Shown here: positions 11,023 to 24,287 of the stretch, piece after piece
Layout of the letters: the number at the start of each line of letters is the position of its first letter
How positions within the stretch are numbered: position 1 is the first letter of the stretch
Source: Karalla daura
Lineage: Eukaryota > Chordata > Actinopteri > Chaetodontiformes > Leiognathidae
Assembly (NCBI GenBank): GCA_029224185.1
Contig: CM055188.1
Coordinates: 12,219,497-12,283,496, forward strand
DNA: 64,000 bases
Direction of reading: 5' to 3'
Translations under genes and position numbers: made by a program
Notes under the pieces: generated by a model
Databases searched by the model: none
Seen by the model: the letters and a program-made list of their open reading frames with translations, nothing else
What the model was told of the DNA's origin: nothing

Positions 11023-12240
11023 CTACACTTCCTCTGCCTCCGCCTGTCTCTGCTCCTCTGCGTCGTGCTTCTCCTCCTGCTCCTCTGCTGCCTCTCCTCC
11101 TGTGTCCTCTAGTTTCTCCTCTGTTGCCGCTTCCTCCACATGATTCAGGGAGTCTGACTCGGGGGGCTCGTCTGGCAGAGCCGGTCCCGGCTCCGGAGTC
11201 GAGGTAAAGGGGGCAGAGGGAGACGAGGAGGAGGAGGAGGTTGGCTGGGAGGTGACGCTTGCTTTAAGTGTGCTTTCTCTCTCCTCTACCTTTGCCGCCA
11301 CCACCACTCTCTCCCTTTCCTCCCCTTTTTCTCCCTCCTCACGCCCTCTCTTCCTCCTCCTCTTGGGACTGCTTGGAGTGCCGTCCACAGCACCTGGGGG
11401 CATGGCAGGCAGTGCCATGATGCCACCGTGTGGCAGGAACATGTGTGGGTACAGCAGGCCGTGGGACATGCCCGGGATCAGGAAAGGGTTGAAAGTAAGA
11501 TGGCTGCCGGCGCCAGTTCCGAGGTGCGCAGAGCCGAGGTGCGCCGCTCTGCTGGTGGAGGTGATGATGGCCGCCGATGCTGCCTCTGCTCCCCCTGCTC
11601 TTTTGTTTACTTCCCCTGCTCCCTTCTCCTCGGGGCTGCGCTCCTTCTCGCTGGAGGAGGACGCGCTCTCCTTCTCTGCAGGCGTGGTGGAGGAGGGGCT
11701 GGTGGCCTCTGACATTGATGGAGCGGTTGTCGTGGTGACCTTTGCAGCAGACGATGAGGAAGAGGTGGAGGAGCTGGGGTGAGGAGGTGGTGGCGGCGGT
11801 GGCGGCACATGCGCCATCATGGCACCTACACTGAACAAGGCGTGCTGTGGCATCGCAGCCCCATGGGGGTGTGGAATGCCATGTAACATCATGGGCAACA
11901 TACTCAACCCATTCTTGGCATCTTCGGCCGATGTTCCAGCTCCTCCCGCCTGCACAGCTGCAGAGAAGCCATGTGGAAACCCGGCTGCCATGATCCCGGA
12001 GATGGGAATTCCAGGAATAGCACCACGGAGGTTCTGCATAGCCACCATGGAGTCCATGCTGCCAATTAATCCGCCGTTCATGAAGAGCGGGGGGCCAAGG
12101 CCGGAGGAGGCGGAGTCAGTCACGGAGAGGAGGGGCTTGGGCATCTCGCTGCGGGGACGTCGTCCACGGCGGCGTGAGTTTGGGTCTCTGTTCACTGGTT
12201 CGGTCAGGATCCGCGAGAACTTTCCCTCTGGGAGGAAACC
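11023..12240 (-). CDS. chd6: chd6 coding exon 43 (terminal): C-terminal region and stop
   Basis: Acceptor CTGCCCCTACAG; the frame runs to TAG at 11023-11025. It opens GFLPEGKFSRILTEPV, then SRRRGRRPRSEMPKPLL, LFMNGGLIGS and a hydrophobic Met/Gly/Pro stretch. Next come a run of 8 Pro, Ser/Thr-rich runs, FNPFLIPGMSHGLLYPHMFL and a basic patch KRRRKRGREEGEKGEERER. The last 60 residues are highly acidic. The RRRGRRPRSE and FNPFLIPG motifs are typical CHD6 C-terminal features. Confidence 0.96.
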   Translation of the reverse strand, partial: GFLPEGKFSRILTEPVNRDPNSRRRGRRPRSEMPKPLLSVTDSASSGLGPPLFMNGGLIGSMDSMVAMQNLRGAIPGIPISGIMAAGFPHGFSAAVQAGGAGTSAEDAKNGLSMLPMMLHGIPHPHGAAMPQHALFSVGAMMAHVPPPPPPPPHPSSSTSSSSSAAKVTTTTAPSMSEATSPSSTTPAEKESASSSSEKERSPEEKGAGEVNKRAGGAEAASAAIITSTSRAAHLGSAHLGTGAGSHLTFNPFLIPGMSHGLLYPHMFLPHGGIMALPAMPPGAVDGTPSSPKRRRKRGREEGEKGEERERVVVAAKVEERESTLKASVTSQPTSSSSSSPSAPFTSTPEPGPALPDEPPESDSLNHVEEAATEEKLEDTGGEAAEEQEEKHDAEEQRQAEAEEV

Positions 12241-15200
12241 CTGTAGGGGCAGCAGAGGAAGAGCTGTAAGTACCTAGAGCACAGTGGCTATAAGTGTGGG
12301 AAAGACTGTATGTCCAAATTAAGCCCTCTTTAGTAACTCTCAAGGTCAATTTACAAGCTTTGTCATCTCCTTATGGTTGTGATCATTGCACAATTATATG
12401 AATACATACACACCAGGACTGTTCAGAAAAGTTAAATTGAGAGTTAATGGCAACATATGAATTGATAAATGTGTGTGCATATATATATGTATAAGTAGTG
12501 GCGGTTCAATGTCATAACATAAAGGAAGCAATAAAAAAAATATTGCTCCAAAGATTTGGACACAATCACATTCATTTAGACCTCTGTTGAATACTACTGA
12601 ATACTTCATTTAACAGATATGACTGGGTGGTAGCAGTTTGGTGAAGTTTCGGAAAAATGGCAATGCATGTTCGCAGTATCTGATTCGTCCTCTGATTCTG
12701 GCTCAAACATAAAAGCCTTGACGTGAACAATCTCCAAGACTGTATGGTTGAAAAAATAAATAAATCAGGGTTCCCATTCCTAACCAGAAATTATTTTCCG
12801 GGACATTTTCAGCCTGTGGCAGAACTCAGGGGGGGGCAGAGAAGCTCTGTGCCGTATGTTGCCCAGAAGATAAGGTGACAACAGACGTGCATGTGCATAA
12901 CTTTTAATTGCATTCGCTAACAAGGCATGTGGAGGATAAATTCTTTTCCAGGATCACTTTAGGATTTCCAAGACATTTGACCTTTTGTCTCATTTTCCAT
13001 TTGTTTTCCATGACAGGAAAAGGATTTTTTGGTCATCAGGGTGGGAACCCTGATAGATAAATAAATAAATACATACATGCATACATACATACACACATAC
13101 ATACATAAAGGTTTAGGTCAACTGGAGCCTGTAAAATGCCCCGTAAGGGGCATGCGTGCGTGTCCTGTGATGGACTGCTGACCAGTGTGCAGGTTATATT
13201 CACTGCCTTCATCCTATATGAACTGGAGATCAATTAATAATAATATCTGAAATAAATTGTAGAAAAAATCTAACCTGGCTGAGTCAATACAAAATAATTA
13301 AACTGCTCTCAAGTAACAGAAAGAAAAACCTTTGAAACTGCAAAACAGACCAAATATTCAGCTCAAATTCAACAGTTTCAAAGACTTGAATAAAATAAAC
13401 TTAAATGAACCTGAATCAGAAGTCTGAGGGAGCAAAAAGAAAACGCAAAAATGAGCTGATTGCTCTCATTGTCTCATACTCACAGAGTGTTTGACTACAT
13501 CTGCCCAATCTGGAGCTACATAGTACTCTGAGTTAGCGTCCAGCCACCGGGAAAGCTCCTTTATGGCCGGAGCCATAGCACCACCAAGCTGCAAGGCAAG
13601 AAAGTTGTTTAACTCCATGGTTCATACACCTGTACAGAGGTCTAATTTTAGGAGTCCAACACCTTAAATATGTGATAATAATGACAAAATATACAAACTC
13701 AGACTCAAACTATTACCCTGAAAACAATGAAATCTAATATGCTATTTAACTATTAAGAAGAGCTACAACTAATTAAATTGTATTGTATTGTATTGTATTG
13801 ACTAATAAAATAATAGAAAGTCATACTCTTACAGATAATTGGAACTTTTGAGCAAATTAAAAAAGTCAACTTATCAAGTAATCATGCACTATCATCTCAT
13901 TTTTTTTAGTATTTTCTTTTTTCTTCCCTAACAGCAAACTGAATATCTTTGAGGTGTCAACAAACCAAGGAACATTTTTCATCATTTTTCAATTTACCGA
14001 ATAATCATAAATAACTAATTGATTTATTAAGAAAACAACTGATAGATTAATTAACTACAAAAAAGCTGCATCTCTATCTCAGTCAATGAGCAATTTGATA
14101 TTGACACTATTCAAGCATTTAATCCTAAATTAAATTAAATTAAATTAATTAAAATTCACGCATTTTCAAGGACCTCAAGCCGCCCTCAGACATTGCGTTT
14201 CTGTGTGAATATGTGTAGGTGAGTGTTCTACCCTGCGTCCGGTTCCTCTGTGTACAACAGGAACCCTCTCCTCCCCCGTTAAAGTGTTGATGTCCAGCTT
14301 TGTGGGGTCTTTACAGCGATGCCTCCGTTGCTTGGGGCGCTCAACAAAACCATGTAACAGACTGGCTCCAGACTGCAAAATGGAGAGAAGACAAAGGAAA
14401 GGAGAATCCATTTGATTCTTTTTGTGCCAAAAACAAAAGTCTCTTAGTCGATCTCAGACTGTGAACCTACAATGTCTGTACAAATGTGAGGAAATTGACT
14501 CTAAAGCCTCTGTATCTTACACTGTGTTCTATTGCCATTAGCTGGGAAAATGTCAGACTGCTCTCTATCGATCTTGTTAACCAAAAAAAAAAAGCTTAAC
14601 ACAGAGTCTGGCTCTTGAAAAATCCATGTACATAGTGACATTTTCTGAAATTTTGGGCTTCTGGGAAATGTTTCTTGAAGTTGATACAACTACTGACAGT
14701 AAAAGAGCCTTGAATTTAAAATCAGTTTGTCAAGTGCTTTGTTATTACTTGTTGTTAATGTGTATATTTGAGTATATATTAAGGAGCTCTGGGCCTACAG
14801 GGGTGAAGGTGGGGATGTCCATGCTGTAGCCAGGGTTCTGACGGAGCCACTCAATCAGGCCTTTGCTGGCAGCCTCCCTGTCGATGGCAATGATCTCGGG
14901 CTGTGGAGGAGTCTGGGTGGGTGTGGGCGTGGAGGACGACGATGGTGTGGGAGGGCCAGCAGGTCTCTCTGAAGGAGAGGGAGATGGCGACGACGTGGAG
15001 GAGGAGACAGAGGAGTGGCTGATCACCTCCACCCGAGCCTGCACAGAGAAAGACAAACACAGACATGCACATTTGAAGGAAAAGATAAGTTTTCTTCCCA
15101 ATCTCTCAACGTACCCCGGACGTGGCGTCCCTCTTCCTCACCAAAGCACATAAAGTACTGCGCAAAATCCCGACTTTTACTTGTAAAAGCCATTTTGTTC

Positions 15201-18200
15201 TGGTAATTGTATTTTTTATTTATTTTTTTATTGCTGTCCCAATTATCCCAATTATACAAATTGTCTGAATCATACTAAGGAAACCAAGTTATGAAGACGT
15301 TATAAAAAAATTGCTGAAAAGACAAAGCTATGGGTGACTGCTGCACAGTACAGTGCATGAGTAAGAGTGAGCAGGCCCTCGTCCCTCCACCCACCTGTGT
15401 CTCAGGGAGGTGCAGTCTTCTGTTTTTGGTGAATTCAGAGTACAGTGCCTCCACGTTTCTCTTCCTCCCTCTCCTCCTCCTCAGCGAGTCATCTCCCCTC
15501 AGGCTCCCATTAACTATCTGCCCTGTTACCGGGTGGATGAGCCCGGCCTGCAGTATCCCGGCCATGTCGATTCCCACCGAGCCCGTTAGCGGTGCTGTGA
15601 TTGGAGGAGGCGGCAGCTTATGACTGCTACTGGCACTGACGGCCGGCGCCACCACAGCTTCTCCCGTGCTGACGGTGCCACTGGTGGTACTTATTTCTCC
15701 AGACGACTTGGTCAGATCAATGGCCGTTTCCTGCCAGCCGTTGATGAGCATGGCTCCCGTTCGGTGGGAGGGCGGAGCCACCACTGGAGCGGTGCCGCCG
15801 GAGCTCGTGGTGGCAACAGTGTGGCACGATGAGGCCGATTTCCCGGCTAAAACTTTGGCGGCAGCCGCAGCGGCCGCGGCCTCATAGTCAAACGACCTCC
15901 GACCCCCCGCTCGTTTGATCTCGGGGAGGTAAGGAGGAGCCACCAGCCTCTCCTGCAAGAGAGGCAAGGAGGTGAGGCGCCAAGCTCCGCGCCCGCAAGC
16001 CCCGCCCCGCTGCATGTACTGTCAGGGTGGACAGGGTGGGTGAGGGGCAGACAAGGATGGGAGAGAGATGATGGGTTTGTTAAACACACACATGGACTGA
16101 GACACAACACAGAGGCGGCTCTAAACCAGACCTGGGTTACACTGAAAGCTCCACACCGAAACAGACTCTTGTAGATTTCTCACTTAATACTGTCTGGTGG
16201 AAAAGCTTCCACAACTTTTTGGTTCATTTACCTCTGCACATATGAGACGTAAAGCAGAGAGTGACAAACGATCTCTGCAGAGTAAAGTTACTTGGACTAT
16301 AATTTTGGTAGAAATTAGTAAATCTAGTTCTCATGCAATATTTAAATTTCCCTACATAAAATTGCACTTCAACACTTCAAAATAATAATTTAGGAAATTA
16401 ACGTAGTAACTGCCCAAGTCTGATATCAACAGGTACAAGAGTAGGACATGTTACAGTGACGGGAAACTTCACAAACAGCAACATAGCAATGGTGTGAACT
16501 AGAGGTGCCCAGCACTGCCTGAAACACTGAGTTTAGTCTTCATCTCGACTTTATTCCTTGAACTCTTCTAATGAAACTGCCTGTGGGATCAGTAGTTACT
16601 GACTGTCAGTCCTAGTGAAAATTCCCTTTAAGTTGAGTGGTAACTCTTGATAAACACAAATACATTCAATCTGAATCTATATTTATTACATCTTTGTTCA
16701 TTGCAGCATTCACAATGTCCTTATCATTACCAGAAGTTTACAGTAGCACCATCAGCAGTGCAAACTGGACACCACTCGTATGAACCATGGTGTGATAGAG
16801 CGGACATAAATGCAGACAAATGGTCAATGCATAGATACATATAACAAGGGGTTAACCGGTCCATTTAGCAGGTCATCTGGATGATCTCACCTTGGGTAGT
16901 CTAGTGAGAGGGGGAGGGATGGAGAAGCCCAGCCCAGGGTTGGTCTGTTGGACCCTGGCCTGGCTTGGCACAGAGCTGGAGGCCGTGGAGGGCAGAAAGC
17001 CTGCCCTGTGGTGCTGGTGCTGGGCTAAACTGTTGGCCAGGCAAGAGTTGGCAGGCAGAGGCCCGGGGGAGTCGTACTGCTCGCTCGACGACGGCCACTT
17101 CCCCTTTAGGATAGCGTGGCAGATGCTGTCCAGGCGGTTGATGATAACACGATCCTGCAGGAAGGCGACGCAATGGCACAGGACTGAACTACTGAGGCAA
17201 TTACTACGTTTGCATGGACACCAATATTTTGATATTTACCAGAGTGAGAAGAAAAATAATACACAACCATGTTAACACTTGACTTTTCATAAGCTTAACC
17301 TATACCAGGTTTTGCACATTCTATCCTCAGCTGTGCCTTGTTATAAGGAATGTCCCAATCACATTTTTTTTTTTTTGCTCCTCTGAGTGATTTGACTTTG
17401 AATATCTGCAGATAACCTGTCCCAATCAAATACTAAGTCAGTCAGCTACATGGAGATAACCAAACACACAAATATGTAAAAACCAGTAAGTTATTTATAA
17501 TGGTTCAACATTTGTCTTTTTTGTTGTTGCTGAAAGAGAGAGAAATAGGTGGCCTGCCACACAATGTGCATTCAGGTACTATTGTAAATTTGAGGATGCG
17601 ACTACGGTTTGGGACAAATCAGTGATCCGAATCTTTTCTACCCAGTTCGGATCCTTTGAAAGTAACTTGATAAGCCGATTTCCGATCACTTGATCAGATC
17701 AGGGACATACCTATTTATAATGTAATCATCATACAAACAATCTCCAAATGATTGCTTAAACACCCATGATTCTGGAACATGTGTAAGCTATGCCAAACCA
17801 GGCAGAGTAACGATCACATTTATCTTTATTTCTAAATTAAAATTTGGGCATTTAAGCATCTCAAGTACCCATGTGAACTCTGTCTGTCAGCTGTTTTCTC
17901 TGTAGCTGATAGAAAAATAGAAAAAATCTAAATAATATGCCACATCACAGCAGATTAGATGTTTTGCTTGGATGTGAGACTTGATATAAACAGATGTCAA
18001 GTAAAAACCAGCTAAACTAGTGTGTAATGCACCACAGTACCTTCGGCCACTCTGAAAAGGAGTAAAGTGCTTTCTCCTGCAACAGCTGAGCGATGGTTGG
18101 CTCCCTGCTGTCATGGAGGCTGTCGTGAATCTCACACATGGACATTGGAGCTGCAAACCTTGGACTGCCCACATAACCTTCCACCACAGGCACTGAGGAG

Positions 18201-21200
18201 AAAGACAGGACAGCCCAACAATAAACATTTTGCTACCATAAACAATCACTGATCTAGTTTCATCTCTTTATTTACTAATTAAAATGTCATCAGTCATGAG
18301 TCACTTTTATCAAAACAAAACATTAAACTATTTTTTGATTAAAACTATTAATATTATTAAACAAAGAATAGATGACTGTAAAAACTGCATGTTCTCCCTG
18401 CATCTGTGTGTGTGTGTGTCTATTCTGTGGGTACTTCAGTACGTTTGTGCTGTGATGGACTGACGACCTCACCAGTGTGTATTCCCTGATTTCACCCTAC
18501 ATATGTGCACTTCTGCAACACCAGTGGGTATAAAGTCGGTAAGATGATTGATTGATGAATGGATGGATGGATGGTTAGCTAGGTTTTTCATTCTTTCCAT
18601 TGCTTTGTGCAATTTTCTCTTAGGATATTAAATGATCTGATCTTTGAAGGGAGAGTGAATGATGTGTATAGTTGAAATTGTTGACAATACAAACCACAGG
18701 AGGAGGGTTTAATACTGTTAATACTGCTCTCACTATATAATATATTTTTGATTAAGACTACTTGTGCTGTTGTTGTGCATATCAAGTGTTTCACATGCAT
18801 TAAACAACTTCACTCACAAATTCACAAATCAGATGAATTCAATCTCTCATTTGTCGATCAGTGCATATCTAGTTATGTTTGATCGTTATCTCACCTAGTG
18901 CTGTTGGCCTCTCCTCTTTCACTTGGCCTTTCACCACCTGATTTCCTGATGGGTCAACCAGCCCGTCCACCTGCTCCAGCTTTGGAGTCAGGACAGTGCT
19001 GTCTGCCTCCAACAGCTCCTGCTTTGTCTCAGCTTTGACCTCGGCTAGACCTCTGAAATCCAGACTTTCTGCCTTAGCCTCGGGTTTAATCTCAGAGCTG
19101 TCTGGATAGGTGGCGAATTCTAGACCCTCCGGCTTAGCTTCAATCTTGAGCTTGGCTCCATCTGGATAACCAGCAAAGCCAAGAGTGACTGGTTTCTCCT
19201 CTGGTTTGATTTCAGTGCCGTCTGGGAAAGACGAAAATTGCAGGACGTCAGGTTTACTATCTAAAGTCTCAGGCTTCATTGGGAGGCTGAGGTCTTCAGC
19301 TTTGGCCTCCAGCATTTCTGGCTTGACAGGGTAATCCAGCTGCTCAGCTTTGGTTTCCAAGTCTTCTGATTTCACAGAGTAGGAGAAGAGTTTTCCTTGT
19401 TTGACATCAGAGCTGTCAGGATAGACGTACTCAGCGGCCTCCATCTTGGTCTCCTCCACCTTTATGGGCAGCTCCAGTTGCTGTGGCTTCTTCTCACAAC
19501 CCTCGCCTGATGCAACAGGCAACTTCAGATCAGTTGGCTTAGTGTCATCACTGTCTGCAGATAAAGTTGATGCCATTTTGATTTCATTTTGATCCAGCAG
19601 ATCATTTTTGTTGACCAGATCAACAGTGGATGACCACGCTCTATTCTTACAGTTTCTGTTGCTATCTGGTGAAGCCAGATCTTCAAATGGACTTTCATAG
19701 TGTTCCTCATCTTCTTCGGTTTTGATTGCAGCTCTGTCAGTGCTCTTTAAGTCGCCTTCCTCAGACTTTTCGTCCAGAGGGGGAGAGATGGATGTAGCAG
19801 GGCAGGGAGGCTGAGAGTATTCGGAGTAAATGCTCTCCAGCTCAATCCCGTTGTATTTTCCATCTTGCTGTTTCACAGCCTTTTCTGCTGCTTCATCACA
19901 GGCCTGAACCACTGGCGCATCCATAGGGGAGACATGATCCATCTGCCCCTCTGAGATTTCATTCACCTGATCTGCAAGAGACGCTGGGGCATCATCTCCA
20001 GCATTTTCAGGAATTCCTCCAGCTTGCTCAAACTCTCCAGTTTCGTTTACCATAAGAGTCTCATTGTCGAGTGAGTTTTCCATCGTTTCCTCCTCAACTG
20101 TCTGATATAAAATCAAACCCTCCACATCCTCCCCGGGCTCCTCAATAGACTCAGGACATCTGAGGCTCCCCTCCTGTCCCATCTTCCCCAGATACGGGTC
20201 CATGTCCTGCGGTGTCTCCTCTTTGTGCTCTGATTGGTAGAAGTGTTCCTGCAGGTCTGCAGGAGGCTGGTCTGATACATCCATCCTCTCCGGCTCTGCC
20301 ACTACTCTGTCCATCTGGGAGGCCTTTGTGGGTGGCTTTAAGACACCTTGTTCTGTACCTGTGTGGAAGAATCATATAAAGAGAGCTGAATGATAGCAAC
20401 AGAGAAGAAATTTCATTACATTAAAGGATCTGATGATATGGAGACCATCTTGAGTCAGAGACCATAAATGTACATTATTTGGGTCACCAATGCAGACAAT
20501 GGAGATGGAGAATTAACATAATGTGGTTATTTATAACTTTCCAAATGAGATAACTTATAAAGAAAAACAAGGTATGTGTGTGTGCAAGCATGCATGCGTG
20601 ATCACCTGGACCAATAAAACACATTACATAACTTAGTGCAACTCTTGGACATGGTCTTCATTTCTTTGCACTTGTGTAAAACAGATTAGTAATGAAATCT
20701 ATGTGAACATCAAGGAAATAATTCAGCGCACCCTGCTCTGCATCACACTCCTCTGTTTCCACACTCTGATCTTCTGGTTTTCCCGGTTCAATGTTAGCCC
20801 TCGGCAGCTCATCCATCTCATCCTCCTCCTTGTCATCAAGCTCGAACCCGACTCCTCCTTCCAGTCCTACTCCCTCTTCTACAGGATTGGTCAGGTTCTC
20901 AGCAACATCAGATTGGCCCAGTCTGTCCTGTGGCTCATGGGCAGTGATGTCAGACAGAGAGAGGGGCGGAGGAGGTACGTAGGGGGGAGGTGGGCTCGCC
21001 GACAGGTCGGTCTGATCTGCGCTGGGTTCTTCGCTCACCCCAATATCCTGATTTTCACAAAGAACAGATTTATTTACAGCCTATGATGACCATGGTGATG
21101 ATTGCAATAATTCACCCATTCAAAATTGCTCTTTGAAATGTAAAGATAAGTCTTTAAGGTGAAGATAATGCTAAGTGGGAGAGCTCAAATGACGCAGTCA

Positions 21201-24200
21201 TTGTGCATCTGCATATTTAAAAAAACATTTTAAAAATCCTGCCATAATATTCTTAGCGTCTCTTCTTTTCTTTAAACGTAGATCAGAAATGATTAGATTA
21301 TTTCAATGTTTTCCAGGCCCTGCCCCAGGCCTATGATGGTCTTCATATTTCACCTTTGAGTTTGTATGCCGATTTGTAATGTGGCTCTGATGCCTCAAGA
21401 CATGCACACAAACCTTGAAGAGCATGTAGCTCGAGGACAGCGGCTCCACAGAGTCTCCTGCAGATGGGTGCGAGGGAGAGGACGAGGGCGGGAGGCCCAA
21501 ACAGTCCTCCAGAGTTCCATCTTCCTCGCCTCCTCTGTCTCCACCCTGCGTCTCCTCGTCCTCCTCCTCCAGAAAGCCCGTCTCCAGAGCAGATGGACCC
21601 AGAATTGGGTCAGATTCATTGAACATGTGGTGACCTGGACTGGACTGATCAGTGCTGTCCCAGGGAGGCTGTGGGGATGAGAGGAAGATGATAACATGTA
21701 AATTAATAAGCATAATATGAGTGTAAAAAGAGGAAATGTGGAGAATTTAAAACTATAAAAGTGTTACGGTGAAGATGGTGTACTTAATACATTATCAAAA
21801 TCTGAGATTTCTGTTTTCTCTTTGGTGCACATGTCAGGAAAAAATAGAAATAATACTACATTCAATTGTTTCTTCCACCAGTGTTCAGTAATTGGGTCCA
21901 GTAATTGGATAGAGTGACAATGACTATGATATACAAGATTTCATCACTGACTGCAAGTGAATCACGCTTCATTGTAAGAGGCAGAGTCATGTGCACTGGT
22001 GTTTGTGAGCATATTAAGGGAATGTTGTTTTGGATACCTGCACAAACTAGAACACAACATGAACTAAACACCCTGACATAGCAGGTGGGCAGTCGGAGTG
22101 ACGCAGCAACTCTGGATGTTTCCCTTGTTTCCAAAATAAATATGCCTCCACACAAAGACAGTGTCCAGCTGCAGTTCATAGCAGCTGCTGAGATGAAATG
22201 AAAGGCCCTTAAACTAAAGCTGCCTCTTGGCAGAGATCAGGGTGACAGACATCCCTCATGGTTCAGTGATAGTGGAATTATATAAGTGTGTCACATCTCT
22301 ACATGAATTCATGAAGTAACACATAACTCCAAAAAAGCTTTTACAATAGAGTTACAATAATTTCTTTATGCCTTTCCTCATCATCCATGTTTTTTTAAAT
22401 ACTTTTTTTTAAACAACATGGTTACTTGTTGACAATACTGCAATCTCTATAATAATTACAATTTAAACTATTTCTAATTTAGAAGTTTGTGAACACACTC
22501 CACTTTTGGTTGAAATTTCTATGGAAAAAGGAAAATGAGGAAAAAGTCCAGAGCTTAACTAAAGCTGTTACTTAAAGCTACAGACTCAAAGTTTACGAAA
22601 AAGGGAGAACTGATTGAAGGCGCAGCATGTACCTGTAGTTGATCCAGCTCCACCGATGGCGCCATTAACCCTGTTTCCTCTGAGGAGCCCTGCTCACCAA
22701 CAAGCACATCGCTCCTCAGCTTTGAATCCAGGTCTGCTCCTCCCACACCGTATGAGTTGAGCATACTTTGGCCTCCAGCAGCTGAATTGAAAGGGAAACC
22801 ATTGAGGGCATCTTTGGAGGCCTTCCCTCCATGCAGAGCGTCTGCAGACATGGCATCGTGGTGCAGTGAGCCCAGCTCGAGGGTCTCATCCAGAGGAGGG
22901 CAGTCGAGGAAATCTCCCCGCACACTAGGAACTATTCCCAGACTCGGCGAGGCAGAACTGTGGGCATCCAACGCTGGAGGGTGGAGGTGAGGATGAGAGG
23001 AAGAGGAAGAGGAGGAGGAAGGAGAAGGAACCGATGTAGGTGCAGGATGGTGCTGGTGGTGGTGGTGATGGTGGTGGTGAGAGGACTGGTGCGGGTATTC
23101 AGGGGGTTGAGGGGAGTGACGGCCGAGGCCTGAGTCATAGAGACAGCAGTGAGGGTGCGGCAGCTGAGGATGAGATGAAGAGGAGGAAGACGACGAGGAT
23201 GAGGAGGAAATGCCAGCATGAGTGGTCAGGCCTGCGTGGTGAGGGTGGTGATGACTCTGAGGGTGGATGTGGGAGTGATGTCCCCTGACGTAGTTCCTGT
23301 GAGCCTCCAGGAAGCTCAGCTGGGGGTCATTGAGGATGTAGAAGTCGGTGCGGCTCAGGCCGTGGCGTGCTGCACCAATAAGTAGGTCACGGTCGTGTTT
23401 GCCGGACTCCCACCACACTGGGAGGTACAGGGAGGGGCGGCACAGCTGGAGGCGGGCGGAGATTAATGGGTGACGGAGAACCTGTGTAAGGGAAGCAATT
23501 CAGAGAGAAGACAAATGGGAAAAAAATTCAATACATTGTGACCTTCACTTCCCTTGAGATCGATTAAGCATATCCTCTTTATATAATTATCTGCTGGTCT
23601 GTCCATCTGATTTCTGTTTTTTTCTATCTTTCTTGTATTTTTTCTCAGCTTACTTTGTGGATCCATCTGTGTTGAGCATGAGTACTAACATTTATGTGGA
23701 ATACCTAAACCTACCTAGTGCAGTGCTTCTGGCACAGCAAGAAACTGATTACAGGGGTCATACTTAACAGATTGTCCAAAGCATGGGAAAAAAGGAGATG
23801 CTTAAGACACAAAATGCACTGTTCACAAGAGTGATTAAAACATCTCAGCCATGCAGCAATAGACTGCCAACATGAACTCACTTCAATTATTTTTTACCAA
23901 CTGCTGTGCTGAAGACAGTCTTTCAAACTTTCTATCTTGAGTGAACCTAAGCATTATAGATGAAGCTCTTCCCACCTGCTCCCTGATCTTTCGGAGCAGC
24001 TCGATGCGGTACAAAGTGCGAGCCGCTCTCTCTTCTGTCAGAGGCTCGACAAACACACCTGGGTCCACCAAGCCTGAAAAAGCAGGAGTAGGGAGTGAGT
24101 GATGGCGGCAGGGGGCAAGAGAAAGAACATTAATGAGCTCAAGTGTGTTTGATGAGCTTTCACAGCAACTCTGACATAGGTTTGCGTTTCTGTGTGAGTC

Positions 24201-24219
24201 TGTGTGTGTGAGTCTGTGT

Positions 24220-24287
<68 letters not shown>

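Noticed and set aside
11252..12277. Long plus-strand open frames across the chd6 terminal exon
   Set aside because: They lie wholly antisense to a coding exon of strong GC bias; no splice context or family resemblance.
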